Positions 45,838 through 58,515 are shown, counted from the stretch's first letter. The stretch is DNA of 64,000 nt from Hydrotalea flava (GCF_001623405.1 NZ_LUHG01000050.1:1-64000), one strand, 5' to 3'. Notes: generated by a model from the letters alone, not told the origin. Made by a program: numbers and translations.

Positions 45838-48021
45838 TTAGCGTGGCCCCGGAAGACAATACTGCTGCAAATAGCGGGTATACAAATGAATTAAGTGTTC
45901 TCTGGTTCCGGGCGCTTCAGAAATACTATGTGTTCTGTTGGGATAACTCATCATATCAAACTGTTTACCATATTTCACCAATTCATTTACAAGCAGTTCC
46001 ATATTTTGATAATGTACATTATCATCGCCGGTACCATGAATGAGTAACAAATGCCCCTGTAAGTTTTTGGCATAAGTAATGGGTGAACCGGCAATAAAAT
46101 CGGCACTGTCTTCCTGCGGCAAGCCCATATACCGTTCCTGATAAATATTATCGTACGTAAATTGACTGGCTACACCAGCCACGGCAATTCCGGTTTTATA
46201 AATATTGGGGTATTGGAACATTAAATTTTGAGTAGCCGAACCACCTCCACTCCAACCCCATACAGCAATTCTGGAAGTATCTACATAAGGTAATTTCAAT
46301 ATTTGTGCAGCAGCATCGGCCTGATCGCTAATGTTTAATCGGCCAATTTTTCTATAAATACATTTACGCCATTCGCGGCCTTTGGGTACCGGAGTACCTC
46401 GGTTATCAATTGAAATGTATATATATCCATCTTTTGCCATATCGCCATTATATAAAAAATTGTAAGCTATACCATATTCATCTTTTACATTTTGACCCCA
46501 GGGTTCGGTATATACATAAAATACAACCGGATATTTTTTGGTAGAATCAAAATGTTCTGGCATCACTTTCCAACCATCCATCTCAATCCCATCTTTATTT
46601 TTTATCTTAAAAAATTGAACATTGGAATTAGCAGGATTGGCCTGTGCAATAGCGGTATTCACCAAATTACCATCTAAACCCTGATGATCGGGTAATGAAA
46701 TCCATTCGCGTACAAAAGGTGTATAATGGTTCGAAAAAATATGTTCAGCAAAAAGAGCTGTTGGCGAAACTGCATATTCATGAAAACCATTTTGGTTTTC
46801 GGGCGATAAACGCTCTGCCGTTCCAGTTCCATCTAATTTTGTTCTGTATAAATATTTTTGGGTTGCATTGAAAGGGGAAGCCAAAAAATAGACGTATCCA
46901 TTTTTTTGATCAATTGCGCTAATACCCATTACATCATAATTACCATTTGTAATTTTTAGTTCTGATTTACCATCTTTACGAATACTGTATAAATGACGCC
47001 ATCCATCTTTCTCACTGGCCCACAAAAATGCATCACCGTTATTGAGCCAATCCCATCCGCCATAAGAATAATCTTCATCCCATAGTGCCAAAATATCAAT
47101 CCACGCACTATCGGTTTCATGATAAATGGTTTTAGGCTGGCCTGTTTTTATATTGCAAAGTAAAATATCAGAAACATTTTGTTTTCTGTTTAAATGTTGC
47201 AAAATCAATTCTTCATTATTGTTTGCCCATTCCATTCGAGGAACATATGATTGCAACACAGGATCTGTAGGAATCTGCATCCATTTTGTTTTAGCTGTGG
47301 CAATTTCAACCACACCAATTTTAAAAGGTGAAGGTGCCTGGCCTGCAATGGGGTATTCTACGGGTTTTATGAAAGGGTAACTTGAATCGGTATTATTAAT
47401 CATTAAATAATTTCTGGTATTTTTTGTATTGATTTGCCAGTAGGCAATTTTAGTACCATCCGGGCTCCAACGAAAACCATCTCTGCAAAAAAATTCTTCT
47501 TCATAAGCCCAATCGAAAGTACCATTGATTAAGAAATAATTACCATCAGTTGTTAAGGCTTTAACAGCATTTGTATTTAAATCTTCCACATATAAATTAT
47601 GCTCACAAACATAGGCCACTTTATTGCCATCGGGTGAAAATTTTGCAAACATGAGTGAAGATGCCGGCCTCCCTTTTCCTAATTTGGTTAGTTTTTTGTT
47701 TATCAGATTCAACACCCAATAATCGCCTCTGGTATCATAGCGCCAAACTTTTTTAGAATTGGTATAAATCAACAATTTATTTTCATCATTGCTAAAGAAA
47801 AAATTGCGAACAGCAAGTGGTTCAGTTGCACCTGTTGGAGTTAATTCGGCAGCGCTGATTAAAGTACTACTTTCCATGGCAGGGAATTGCGTAGCCACAA
47901 TATTATTATCCTGCACTGTAAAAACTGTGTTTCCTGCTTTATTCCAATGAATGCCCTGAGGAGGCTGCGCCATTAAATTGAATAAAATAAAGAAAAGAAA
48001 AAATAAAAAAAATGTTTTCAT
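45838..48021 (-). CDS. Exported S9-family prolyl dipeptidyl peptidase (DPP IV-like)
   Basis: 727 residues with a signal peptide (FFLFFLFFILFNLMAQ, cleavage near residue 18). A beta-propeller domain (about 30-480) precedes the alpha/beta-hydrolase domain. The triad is Ser591 (GWSGGGSA), Asp667 (GTGDDNVHYQ) and His698 (RTHSI). The DPP IV double-Glu motif appears as AYEEEFF near residue 165, which anchors the substrate amino terminus. It should release X-Pro dipeptides in the periplasm. Confidence 0.92.
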   Translation of the reverse strand: MKTFFLFFLFFILFNLMAQPPQGIHWNKAGNTVFTVQDNNIVATQFPAMESSTLISAAELTPTGATEPLAVRNFFFSNDENKLLIYTNSKKVWRYDTRGDYWVLNLINKKLTKLGKGRPASSLMFAKFSPDGNKVAYVCEHNLYVEDLNTNAVKALTTDGNYFLINGTFDWAYEEEFFCRDGFRWSPDGTKIAYWQINTKNTRNYLMINNTDSSYPFIKPVEYPIAGQAPSPFKIGVVEIATAKTKWMQIPTDPVLQSYVPRMEWANNNEELILQHLNRKQNVSDILLCNIKTGQPKTIYHETDSAWIDILALWDEDYSYGGWDWLNNGDAFLWASEKDGWRHLYSIRKDGKSELKITNGNYDVMGISAIDQKNGYVYFLASPFNATQKYLYRTKLDGTGTAERLSPENQNGFHEYAVSPTALFAEHIFSNHYTPFVREWISLPDHQGLDGNLVNTAIAQANPANSNVQFFKIKNKDGIEMDGWKVMPEHFDSTKKYPVVFYVYTEPWGQNVKDEYGIAYNFLYNGDMAKDGYIYISIDNRGTPVPKGREWRKCIYRKIGRLNISDQADAAAQILKLPYVDTSRIAVWGWSGGGSATQNLMFQYPNIYKTGIAVAGVASQFTYDNIYQERYMGLPQEDSADFIAGSPITYAKNLQGHLLLIHGTGDDNVHYQNMELLVNELVKYGKQFDMMSYPNRTHSISEAPGTREHLIHLYTRYLQQYCLPGPR

Positions 48022-48117
48022 ATAAAATAAATTTATCTACCCAATTTCATCCTACTCTCTTTCACACAACAATATAATGATATTCGTTGAAAGCAAATAT
48101 CATTTTAAATGTTCCTC

Positions 48118-48156
48118 AAAAAAAAACGAACAATATGATTTAACAAATTGCTCGTT
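48118..48156 (-). terminator. Intrinsic terminator of pyrG
   Basis: On the minus strand AACGAGCAAT and ATTGTTCGTT (plus-strand 48147-48156 and 48125-48134) make a 10-bp stem with one G-U pair, followed by nine T (plus-strand A run 48118-48126). Confidence 0.8.
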
Positions 48157-48180
48157 CAGGTATTTAAAAAAATTGTATAT

Positions 48181-50187
<2,007 letters not shown>

Positions 50188-51063
50188 ATGAAAAAACTTA
50201 TGTTTGTTGCGAGTATCGCTTTTGTTGCCGCTGTTTTGTTAAGTGCAACATTGAAACAAAAAGAACCGGATCCGTTAACGCCGGAATGTTATATCAGTTG
50301 TTTTAATGCGGAAACCCGCCAGTTAATTGAGTTAGATGCCGCCAAACCAGATTTTGGCAAATTACATCCCAACCCAATTATATTAAAAGATTTTAAAGCA
50401 TTGGGTAAAACCATTCAATTTGCTACTGCTGATGGAAAAATGGCCTCCGGCTATTTTATTAAAGCTAAAAATCCTTCCAAAAAATGGGTTTTGGTATTTC
50501 AGGAATGGTGGGGTTTAAACGATAATATTAAAAATGAAGCCGACAAGTTATATACTGAGCTTGGTGATGTAAATGTTTTGGCGCCTGACATGTACGATGG
50601 GAAAGTGGCCACTACACCCGATAGTGCCATGGTGTATATGCGCAATGCCAGTGCCGATAGATTAGATGCCATTGTAAATGGTGCCATTACCTATTCAGGA
50701 AAAGATGCAAAAATTTATACAATTGGCTGGTGTTTTGGTGGCGGGTGGAGTTTACAGGCAGCATTATTAGCCGGCAAACAAGCAGCAGGATGTGTGATGT
50801 ATTATGGCCGACCTGAAAACAATATTGAGCGTTTAAAAGGTTTGAATTGTGATGTAATTGGCTTTTTCGCCAATCAGGATCAAGGTATTAATCCGGAAGT
50901 AGTTACCCAATTTGAAGAGAACATGAAGGCTGCCGGAAAAAAATTAACTGTGTACAGATACAATGCCGGACATGGTTTTGCCAACCCATCTAACCCCATT
51001 TATAATAAGGAAGCTACTGAAGATGCACATGCTAAGGCACTGGCTTTTTTAGAATCGCATTAA
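50188..51063 (+). CDS. Exported dienelactone-hydrolase-family protein
   Basis: 291 residues from ATG 50188 (MKKLMFVASIAFVAAVLLSATL), with a signal peptide. The alpha/beta-hydrolase domain has VLVFQEWWGLNDNIKNEA, the Cys nucleophile in IGWCFGGGWS, Asp in FFANQDQGI and His in YNAGHGFANPS, the Cys-Asp-His triad of dienelactone hydrolases. A 50-residue N-terminal segment with three Cys (PECYISCFNAE) precedes it. The substrate is unknown. It ends at a bidirectional terminator. Confidence 0.88.
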   Translation: MKKLMFVASIAFVAAVLLSATLKQKEPDPLTPECYISCFNAETRQLIELDAAKPDFGKLHPNPIILKDFKALGKTIQFATADGKMASGYFIKAKNPSKKWVLVFQEWWGLNDNIKNEADKLYTELGDVNVLAPDMYDGKVATTPDSAMVYMRNASADRLDAIVNGAITYSGKDAKIYTIGWCFGGGWSLQAALLAGKQAAGCVMYYGRPENNIERLKGLNCDVIGFFANQDQGINPEVVTQFEENMKAAGKKLTVYRYNAGHGFANPSNPIYNKEATEDAHAKALAFLESH

Positions 51064-51087
51064 TAGCTATTGAGGAAGAACAAAATA

Positions 51088-51124
51088 AAAATACCCGGCA
51101 GCTTTTGAAGTTACCGGGTATTTT
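51088..51124. terminator. Bidirectional intrinsic terminator
   Basis: AAAATACCCGG (51088-51098) pairs with CCGGGTATTTT (51114-51124). A and T runs flank it, so it can serve both the hydrolase gene and the convergent GH13 gene. Confidence 0.8.
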
Positions 51125-51142
51125 CATTGAATAGATTTGTAT

Positions 51143-52936
51143 TTATTGTAAACCAACAATTACTGCCTGATAAGGCTCCATTGAAATGGTTTTGCCGGGC
51201 AAGAAAGAATTGTAGTTATTAATAAGCGGGGTTGGTTTTACCTGCATGCCTTCCGGAATATCCCAACCAACATGGTCTTTGCTAAAATTCAATATTACCA
51301 ATACCTTATCAGTACCTTCACCACGGGTATACGCATAAATTTTAGGATTATCGGGATCTAATAATTGATATTTTCCATACACTAAAACATCTTTATGTGT
51401 TTTACGAAGTAGTACCATTTTCTTAAAGTAATTCAAACATGAATTAGGATCTTTTGCTTCGTCTTCCACATTTACCGTTGTATAATCCGGATTTACTTTA
51501 AGCCAGGGAATACCAGTTGTAAAACCTGCATTGGGTGTATTACTCCATTGAAATGGAGTCCGACCATTATCTCTTGCCGATATTTTTTGTGCATTCAAAA
51601 ATTCTTGCAGATTACCCCCTTTATTTTGAATTTGTTTATACATATTGAGTGTTTCAATATCTCGATAATCATCAATTTTATCGAATTTTATGTTACACAT
51701 GCCCAACTCATCGCCAAAATAATAATAAGGAGTAGCCCGCATAGAAAGCAAAAATGTGGTGAGCATTTTAGAAGATGGCTCTCTAAATTCGGGACTATCA
51801 TTGCCCCAACGGGTTACCATACGGGGTTGATCATGGTTTCCCAAATAGATGGTACCCCAGCCTTTAGTAGCAAAAACACTATCCCAACGGGTATATATTT
51901 GTTTAAATCCGGGAAGTTTGTATCCATCGGGTTCGGGTGTTTTAAATTTGCCGGGCACATATCCATAACTTACCCCATCAAAATTATACAGCATATTTAA
52001 TTCATGCCGATCGGCATCTACAAATTTATTAGCCGTTTCTAAAGTAACACCAGCGCCTTCTGCAACCGACATATCGGTATATTTACTGAGCACCTGTGCA
52101 TTCATTTCTCTTAAATATTCATGTAAATTGGGCCCACTGGCATAGTATTGTGCCCAATCGCCATTGTATTTTTCTTTTAAAATTTCAGGCGTTATTACCG
52201 GGAAACTGGTATCCTTCGATATGAATGGGATAACATCCATTCTAAACCCATCAATACCTTTATTGAACCAGAACTTCATCATATCAAATATTTCTTTCCG
52301 CACTTTTGGATTTTCCCAATTCAAATCGGGTTGGTATTGACTAAAATAATGCAGGTAATAGGAGTTGGTTGCGGCATTAAACGTCCATGCACTGCCGTTT
52401 ACATCGAAAAAACCTTGGCGAAAAGGTGGTTTACCCTTTTCGGCCGGCCACCAATGGTAATAATCGTAGTAGGGATTTTTGCGACTTTTACGTGCTTCAA
52501 TAAACCATTTGTTTTGATCGCTGCTATGGTTGGCCACCAAATCTAATACCAACTTAATTCCTCGTTCATGCATACCTTGTAAAAGGGTGTCGAAATCGGC
52601 CATGGTGCCAAAATCTTTCATAATGGCTTCATAATTACTAATATCATATCCATTGTCTTTATTAGGCGATTCAAATATTGGATTTAGCCAAACCACATCA
52701 ATTCCTAAGCTTTTAATATAATCTAATTTAGAAATAATACCTTTTAAATCGCCTACTCCATCTCCATTACTGTCTTTAAAACTTCGTGGGTAAATCTGGT
52801 ATACCACTACTTCTTTCCACCAGTCTTTTTTGGAGACCATACTATCGGTTTTAACATGCTGTTCTGTGGCAGTATTATTGCAGGCAGTTAAAAAAAATGT
52901 CATACCTACCATTGTACTAAGCATAAGATACTTCAT
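51143..52936 (-). CDS. GH13 alpha-glucosidase lipoprotein (oligo-1,6-glucosidase-like)
   Basis: 597 residues. A lipoprotein signal peptide ends at Cys19 (FLTAC), so it sits on the envelope. GH13 regions: DLVANHSSD (region I), FRMDVIPF with nucleophile Asp234, SVAEGAGVT with acid/base Glu293, and LGNHDQPR with Asp369. QIYPRSFKDSNGDGVGDLKGI and ARDNGRTPFQWSNTPNAGFTTG are typical of the oligo-1,6-glucosidase and alpha-glucosidase subgroup. It should cleave short alpha-glucans at the cell surface. No SusC/SusD pair is nearby. Confidence 0.92.
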   Translation of the reverse strand: MKYLMLSTMVGMTFFLTACNNTATEQHVKTDSMVSKKDWWKEVVVYQIYPRSFKDSNGDGVGDLKGIISKLDYIKSLGIDVVWLNPIFESPNKDNGYDISNYEAIMKDFGTMADFDTLLQGMHERGIKLVLDLVANHSSDQNKWFIEARKSRKNPYYDYYHWWPAEKGKPPFRQGFFDVNGSAWTFNAATNSYYLHYFSQYQPDLNWENPKVRKEIFDMMKFWFNKGIDGFRMDVIPFISKDTSFPVITPEILKEKYNGDWAQYYASGPNLHEYLREMNAQVLSKYTDMSVAEGAGVTLETANKFVDADRHELNMLYNFDGVSYGYVPGKFKTPEPDGYKLPGFKQIYTRWDSVFATKGWGTIYLGNHDQPRMVTRWGNDSPEFREPSSKMLTTFLLSMRATPYYYFGDELGMCNIKFDKIDDYRDIETLNMYKQIQNKGGNLQEFLNAQKISARDNGRTPFQWSNTPNAGFTTGIPWLKVNPDYTTVNVEDEAKDPNSCLNYFKKMVLLRKTHKDVLVYGKYQLLDPDNPKIYAYTRGEGTDKVLVILNFSKDHVGWDIPEGMQVKPTPLINNYNSFLPGKTISMEPYQAVIVGLQ

Positions 52937-53053
52937 AAGGTTACAATTAAAAAGTGAGCCAATTATTTAAAACTGCATAACAAATTGCGTTACAAAGCTT
53001 ATAAAGCATGCAGCCTGTTAAAAAAAATTACATTAAAGGAATAAAGGTAGGAA

Positions 53054-54289
53054 TTAAAACACTTCGCCAATATTTACATAAAAGCCACCAGAGCCATTTT
53101 TACCAAAACCATAATCAACACAAAGGTTGGTACCGGAATGTTTATTTAGTTTAACGCGAATGCCCAAGCCATAACCCGGCAAAAGGGTATTATATTGTTG
53201 CGAAAGATCGCCGGAAAAATTTTCGACATTTGCAAAAACAACTCCGCCAATTAATCCGTTTCGTGAAATACGATACCGATACTCACCTTCCAGATAAACC
53301 ATATTTCTACCACGAAACCTTCCTTGAATATATCCTCTTCCAGTATTATACTGATCATCCCACCCCGTACTGGGCAATAATAAATAAGGAGGTGTTCCGG
53401 CAACGGTTAACCAGTTATAGCTCCATAATGCCAATGTGTTTTTGGAGTATTTATGCGGAAATGGAAGATACTTTCTTACATCAATTAAAACCGACTGAAA
53501 ATTTTGATCACCATCCAAAAATCTAAAACTATTTCTTAATACAAAATTGGCATATAAGCCTTGGGATGGGTTGATTTGATTTTCGCGATTATCATACAAA
53601 AATTTTAAGACAGGGCCGGATGCGGTTTCATCGTATCCTAATTCTTTGGTTATAATTGTATTAATGCGTCTTGTGCCAGGATTAATAGCTTTAATATTCC
53701 AAAACTGATCATAATAATATCCTATACCCGCATATATATTTTTACCAACCGACCTTAAAATACTTTCATGCAATTTTAACCCAACAAAATCAATCGTGTG
53801 TCCTTTATTGGGGTCTGTTCTACCCCCTAAACCGTAAATGCTGGAGGGATAATCAATAAACCGGTTATCAGATACAATATTATATTTATCATTCTTTGTC
53901 CATATATTTAATACCAATGGCACTATAATTTGTTGATATTGTGAGTAAGTTATACTGGTAGTAATACTTGAAATTTTATCAGAGCCGGTATTAAAGTATC
54001 CAATATTAGTGCTTAATATTCCAGCAAAACCAGTTTGTAAAGTATACCCAACAGCAGGTACAATAGCTAAATTATATTTGTTCGTTGTATTTTTTTTAGC
54101 AGAATCCGAATTAGGGTGTTTTTTTTTATCAAAAAGTTTGTGGGTAACATCTACCAAATCCTTTTCCAATGAACTGTCTACACCACGATAAACTGAACGT
54201 ACTGCTGCATCAGAATTAAAAGTAGTTTGGGCATTTAAAGTAATACATCCCAAAAAAAACAATAAAAAAGTAAAATATATTTTACGCAA
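53054..54289 (-). CDS. Outer-membrane barrel protein, Omp85/BamA C-terminal type
   Basis: 411 residues with a signal peptide (YFTFLLFFLGCITLNAQ). After an 85-residue linker comes a beta-barrel with alternating strands, the Omp85 barrel motif GRGYIQGRFRGRNMVYLEGEYRYRI (containing the conserved RGF-like turn), and an aromatic C-terminus (GGFYVNIGEVF). No POTRA domains are present, so it is a short family member rather than BamA itself. The start is TTG at 54289. Transport substrate unknown. Confidence 0.8.
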   Translation of the reverse strand: MRKIYFTFLLFFLGCITLNAQTTFNSDAAVRSVYRGVDSSLEKDLVDVTHKLFDKKKHPNSDSAKKNTTNKYNLAIVPAVGYTLQTGFAGILSTNIGYFNTGSDKISSITTSITYSQYQQIIVPLVLNIWTKNDKYNIVSDNRFIDYPSSIYGLGGRTDPNKGHTIDFVGLKLHESILRSVGKNIYAGIGYYYDQFWNIKAINPGTRRINTIITKELGYDETASGPVLKFLYDNRENQINPSQGLYANFVLRNSFRFLDGDQNFQSVLIDVRKYLPFPHKYSKNTLALWSYNWLTVAGTPPYLLLPSTGWDDQYNTGRGYIQGRFRGRNMVYLEGEYRYRISRNGLIGGVVFANVENFSGDLSQQYNTLLPGYGLGIRVKLNKHSGTNLCVDYGFGKNGSGGFYVNIGEVF

Positions 54290-54389
54290 ACAGGATTAAT
54301 TTTTTAATAAGACAATTCAGCCTTATAAATGTTTAAGTAAATAAATGTTAAGCCTACTTTAATAAAATAGCGTTCTTGGCAAAAAAGCA

Positions 54390-55196
54390 TCACATATCAT
54401 CTAAAATTTTTTTATAACTAGTCACGATACCTTTAATCAATGATGAGCTAAAGCCTTGATGTTCCATTTCATTTAATCCGGCAATAGTACAACCTTTAGG
54501 CGTAGTTACTTTATCAATTTCCTGCTCGGGATGTGTATTTTTTTGCAGTAATAATTCGGCAGCACCTTTCACTGTTTGTGCTGCTATTAATGATGCAACA
54601 GATGCGCTAAAACCAATTTCAATCCCTCCCTGAATATTGGCACGAATGTAACGCATGGCATAAGCGGTGCCACAAGCGCCCAATACTGTAGCTGCATCCA
54701 TCAATTTTTCTTCAATAAATACTGTTTTACCCAGCTTATTAAATAATTGGGTTACAAACGCCGTTTGTTCAGCAGAAGCCTGAAAGGCACTAATACAGGT
54801 TAAACTTTGCTGAATGGCAATGGCTGTATTGGGCATAGCCCTGAAAATAGTATACTTATTGCCAACCATTTCCTGAATATTCTTAATCCAAATACCGGTT
54901 GCCACGCTAATTAACACATGTGTATTGGGTTGAAGATGTGTTTGCAATTGCTGTAACACATCTCTTATTTGAAAGGGCTTTATAGCAAATAGTATATAAT
55001 TGGCAAAATGCACAGCATCGATATTGTTTGAAAACACATGCACTCCTTTATCTTTAAATGCGTTTAATGTTTCTGTATTACGTTTTGTAATACAAAGGTT
55101 TTGGGGCGCAATAAAGCCACTATTTAACAATCCTTCTGCAATAGCAGAACCCAAATTACCACCACCTATAATTGCAATTTTTGCTTGTATTTGCAT
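54390..55196 (-). CDS. proC: Pyrroline-5-carboxylate reductase
   Basis: 268 residues from ATG 55196 (MQIQAKIAIIGGGNLGSAIAEGL). It makes proline from pyrroline-5-carboxylate. NAD(P)-binding GGGNLGSAI, AIKPFQI, FRAMPNTAIAIQQS, and the C-terminal TKGAAELL-like TVKGAAELL and TPKGCTIAGLNEME are family marks. It follows hldD by 59 bp. Confidence 0.94.
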   Translation of the reverse strand: MQIQAKIAIIGGGNLGSAIAEGLLNSGFIAPQNLCITKRNTETLNAFKDKGVHVFSNNIDAVHFANYILFAIKPFQIRDVLQQLQTHLQPNTHVLISVATGIWIKNIQEMVGNKYTIFRAMPNTAIAIQQSLTCISAFQASAEQTAFVTQLFNKLGKTVFIEEKLMDAATVLGACGTAYAMRYIRANIQGGIEIGFSASVASLIAAQTVKGAAELLLQKNTHPEQEIDKVTTPKGCTIAGLNEMEHQGFSSSLIKGIVTSYKKILDDM

Positions 55197-55255
55197 ATTT
55201 GTATGTTGAAATAAAAAATCAGTAGGATAAATACTTATCAATTATTTTAAGTTGC

Positions 55256-56287
55256 CTAATAAAATTTTTGTGGTTTAAGATAATGGCGCACATAATCATC
55301 CACACCTTTTTCTAAAGAATAAAAAGGTTGTTGATAACCAATATTTCTAAGTTTTTGCATATTGGCCTCGGTAAAATACTGGTATTTATCCCTAATATCT
55401 TCCGGCATATCAATAAACTGAATATCGGCTGTTTTATCCAATCCTGCAAAAGTAGCAACAGCTAAATCATAAAAACTACGGGCTTTTCCGGTACCTAAGT
55501 TATAAAGACCATTATGACCGGGTAACCATTTATTTTGTAACATTTGCTCCATCATCCAATCAATAACAGCTACCACATCTTTTACATAAACAAAATCGCG
55601 AAGTTGTTGGCCATCTTTATAATCGGGCCGATGGCTTTTAAATAGTTTTACAAAACCGTGTTGCGCAATTTGGTGGAAGGCATGAAAAATAACACTGGCC
55701 ATTCTTCCTTTATGGTATTCATTCGGACCATATACATTAAAAAATTTCAATCCTGCCCAGTAGGGTGGCTGCGAACCTAAAGTAAATGCCTGATGCAATG
55801 CCCATTTATCAAATTCATTTTTGCTAACGCCATATGGGTTTAAGGGCTTTAACTGTGCAACAACTGAGTGGTCATCATTGTAACCAAAACTACCATCCCC
55901 ATAAGTAGCAGCAGATGAAGCATAAATTAAGGGCACTTTATGTTCAGTACAGTAACTCCAAACATCTTTTGAGTATTGTACATTGAGTTTTTCATGAACA
56001 GCATAATCAAACTCAGTTGTATCGGTTCTTGCACCAATATGCAGCAATGCAGTAACGTTAGGTTGATGTGTTGCCAACCAGTCAAATAAAGAAAGTCTTT
56101 CTACAGTTGCTATAAATTTTTTATGTTCCCAATTCCGGCGCTTGGTTTCCACGCCAAAATCATCTACCAAAACAATATTTTCAATTCCGGCATCATTCAG
56201 TTGCTGCACCAAACAGGAGCCAATAAACCCGGCGGCGCCGGTTACAACAATTATATCTTGATTTTTTAATGAAATAGTGGTAGCCAT
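55256..56287 (-). CDS. hldD: ADP-L-glycero-D-manno-heptose-6-epimerase
   Basis: 343 residues, an extended SDR. VTGAAGFIGSCLVQQL binds NADP, ASSAATYGDG has the catalytic Ser/Thr, NPYGVSKNEFDKW the Tyr-x3-Lys, and FNVYGPNEYHKGRMASV is diagnostic of HldD/RfaD. It completes ADP-heptose for lipopolysaccharide core. The ATG shares one base with the purL stop, so it is coupled to purL despite the unrelated pathway. Confidence 0.93.
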   Translation of the reverse strand: MATTISLKNQDIIVVTGAAGFIGSCLVQQLNDAGIENIVLVDDFGVETKRRNWEHKKFIATVERLSLFDWLATHQPNVTALLHIGARTDTTEFDYAVHEKLNVQYSKDVWSYCTEHKVPLIYASSAATYGDGSFGYNDDHSVVAQLKPLNPYGVSKNEFDKWALHQAFTLGSQPPYWAGLKFFNVYGPNEYHKGRMASVIFHAFHQIAQHGFVKLFKSHRPDYKDGQQLRDFVYVKDVVAVIDWMMEQMLQNKWLPGHNGLYNLGTGKARSFYDLAVATFAGLDKTADIQFIDMPEDIRDKYQYFTEANMQKLRNIGYQQPFYSLEKGVDDYVRHYLKPQKFY

Positions 56288-58497
56288 TATTGAATGAGTT
56301 TTTGAATTGCAGTTTCATATAAATTTTTCCACTCGATAATAGAACCCCAGTTTTCATTGTTTACAACAATATTGCCTGAAGTAACTTTACCGATAGCGCA
56401 TACAGGAACCTTAAATTCCTGCGCTAGTTGCTGTATACCCGGCCATTGAATGGCTGAACAGGTTATTACAGCTCTTCCTTGTGCTTCTCCCATCCAAAAA
56501 GCATCGGTACGGAGATGCTCAAAACCTTGGGCACTTACCTGAAAGCCGAGTGAACGGTTAAATCCTTTTTCCAACAAGGTTGTAATCAATCCGCCTTCAC
56601 TAATATCGTGCGCACTTTGAATGGAATGGTTTTTAATTAACTGCAACAAAAACTGCTGCATTAACAACTCTTCCTCCAAATTGAAATAGGGAACATTCGA
56701 GAACTCGTGTTTTTTTAATTTATGCAAGTATTCAGATGAACCAATATCATTTACCTGTTTGCCAACTAAAACAATTACATCATCCGCTGATTTAAAATCT
56801 AATGTCATTCTGTTTTTAAAATCATCAATCACACCAACCATACCAATAGTAGGAGTTGGATAAACCGGACCATCAGGGTTCTGATTGTAAAAACTAACAT
56901 TACCACCTGTTACAGGCGTATTAAAGGCACGGCAGGCATCGCCCATACCTTTAATGGCTTCTACAAACTGATAATACACTTCCGGATCATAAGGATTACC
57001 AAAATTCAGGCAATTGGTAACCCCCAATGGTTCGCCGCCAGAACATACAATATTTCTGGCAGCCTCTGCTACAGCAATGGCACAACCGGTATAAGGGTCT
57101 GCAAATACATATTTGCTATTACAATCAACCGTCATGGCCAACGCTTTCCCTGTGCCTTTTGCTAAAACTACAGCAGCATCGCTGGGTGCATTGGTACTGG
57201 CATTGGCAGTACCTACCATACTATCGTATTGTTCGGCCACCCATTTCTTACTTGCAATATTGGGTATTTGAATTAATTCAGTAACAACAGATTTTAAATT
57301 TGTTATATCTGAAATAGCTGCAATGTCAAAGCTTTGTATTTTATCTAAATAAGCCGGTTTTTTGTATTCCCGTGTATATTGGGGGGCTCCGCCCCCTAAA
57401 ACAAGTTCTTCTGCAGGAATTACAGCTTCCAATTTTCCATGATAATAAAATTGCAATAAACCATCATTGGTTACCTCACCAATGTTACGGGCACTTAAAT
57501 CCCATTTATCAAAAACGGCCAATATCTCTGCTTCTCTTCCTTTTTCTACTACCAATAACATACGTTCCTGACTTTCGCTTAAAAGTAATTCCCATGCTTT
57601 CATATTTTGTTGCCGGGTAGGTACTTTCTCTAAATCAATGCGCATACCCACTCCGCCTTTTGCACTCATTTCTGAAGTTGAGCAAATTATACCGGCTGCC
57701 CCCATATCCTGCATACCCACAACGGCTCCTGTTTCAATTACTTCTAAACAAGCTTCCAATAATTTTTTTTCCTGAAAGGGGTCACCTACCTGCACTGCCG
57801 GCAATTCTTCGGTACTATCGGCTGTGATATCTGCACTGGCAAAACTGGCACCACCAATCCCATCTTTACCGGTAGCACTACCTACAAAAAACACCGGGTT
57901 ACCGATTCCTTTCGCAGTAGCACTAACCATTTTATCTGCCTTCATAATACCAACACTCATGGCATTTACCAATGGGTTGGTATGATAACAATCTTCAAAA
58001 TATACTTCACCTCCAACTGTAGGAACGCCAAAACAATTACCATAATGGCCAATGCCTTTCACGACTCCTGAAAGCAAACGTTGCGTTTTTTTATCTTTTA
58101 AATTCCCAAATCGAAGGCTATTTAAGGAAGCAATAGGTCGGGCGCCCATTGTAAAAATATCGCGCTGTATTCCACCAACACCTGTTGCGGCACCTTGAAA
58201 AGGTTCAATAGCAGAGGGGTGATTGTGGCTTTCAATTTTAAATACAACGCCGAATCCATTTCCCATATCCATTAACCCTGCATTTTCTTCACCGGCAGCA
58301 ACCAGCATCCTCCCTCCTTCTCTGGGCAGTGTTTTTAGCCATTTGATAGAGTTTTTATAACTGCAGTGTTCGCTCCACATAGCACTAAAGCAGCAGAGCT
58401 CTGTAAAATTGGGGATTCTTCCAAGTTTTTGTTGAATAAGCGCAAATTCATCTTCTGTTAAACGAAGTTGTTTTGCAGTAGTAACTGTTATTTCCAT
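56287..58497 (-). CDS. purL: Phosphoribosylformylglycinamidine synthase subunit PurL
   Basis: 736 residues: the small PurL form, which needs separate PurQ and PurS. Signatures: MWSEHCSYKNSIKWL, GFGVVFKIESHNHPSAIEPFQGAATGVGGIQRD, GGEPLGVTNCLNFGNPYDPEVY and SAHDISEGGLITTLLE. It performs the fourth step of purine synthesis, FGAR to FGAM. It leads a purL-hldD-proC run from a strong promoter. Confidence 0.97.
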   Translation of the reverse strand: MEITVTTAKQLRLTEDEFALIQQKLGRIPNFTELCCFSAMWSEHCSYKNSIKWLKTLPREGGRMLVAAGEENAGLMDMGNGFGVVFKIESHNHPSAIEPFQGAATGVGGIQRDIFTMGARPIASLNSLRFGNLKDKKTQRLLSGVVKGIGHYGNCFGVPTVGGEVYFEDCYHTNPLVNAMSVGIMKADKMVSATAKGIGNPVFFVGSATGKDGIGGASFASADITADSTEELPAVQVGDPFQEKKLLEACLEVIETGAVVGMQDMGAAGIICSTSEMSAKGGVGMRIDLEKVPTRQQNMKAWELLLSESQERMLLVVEKGREAEILAVFDKWDLSARNIGEVTNDGLLQFYYHGKLEAVIPAEELVLGGGAPQYTREYKKPAYLDKIQSFDIAAISDITNLKSVVTELIQIPNIASKKWVAEQYDSMVGTANASTNAPSDAAVVLAKGTGKALAMTVDCNSKYVFADPYTGCAIAVAEAARNIVCSGGEPLGVTNCLNFGNPYDPEVYYQFVEAIKGMGDACRAFNTPVTGGNVSFYNQNPDGPVYPTPTIGMVGVIDDFKNRMTLDFKSADDVIVLVGKQVNDIGSSEYLHKLKKHEFSNVPYFNLEEELLMQQFLLQLIKNHSIQSAHDISEGGLITTLLEKGFNRSLGFQVSAQGFEHLRTDAFWMGEAQGRAVITCSAIQWPGIQQLAQEFKVPVCAIGKVTSGNIVVNNENWGSIIEWKNLYETAIQKLIQ

Positions 58498-58515
58498 TGC
58501 TTAAGTTGTAAGAAT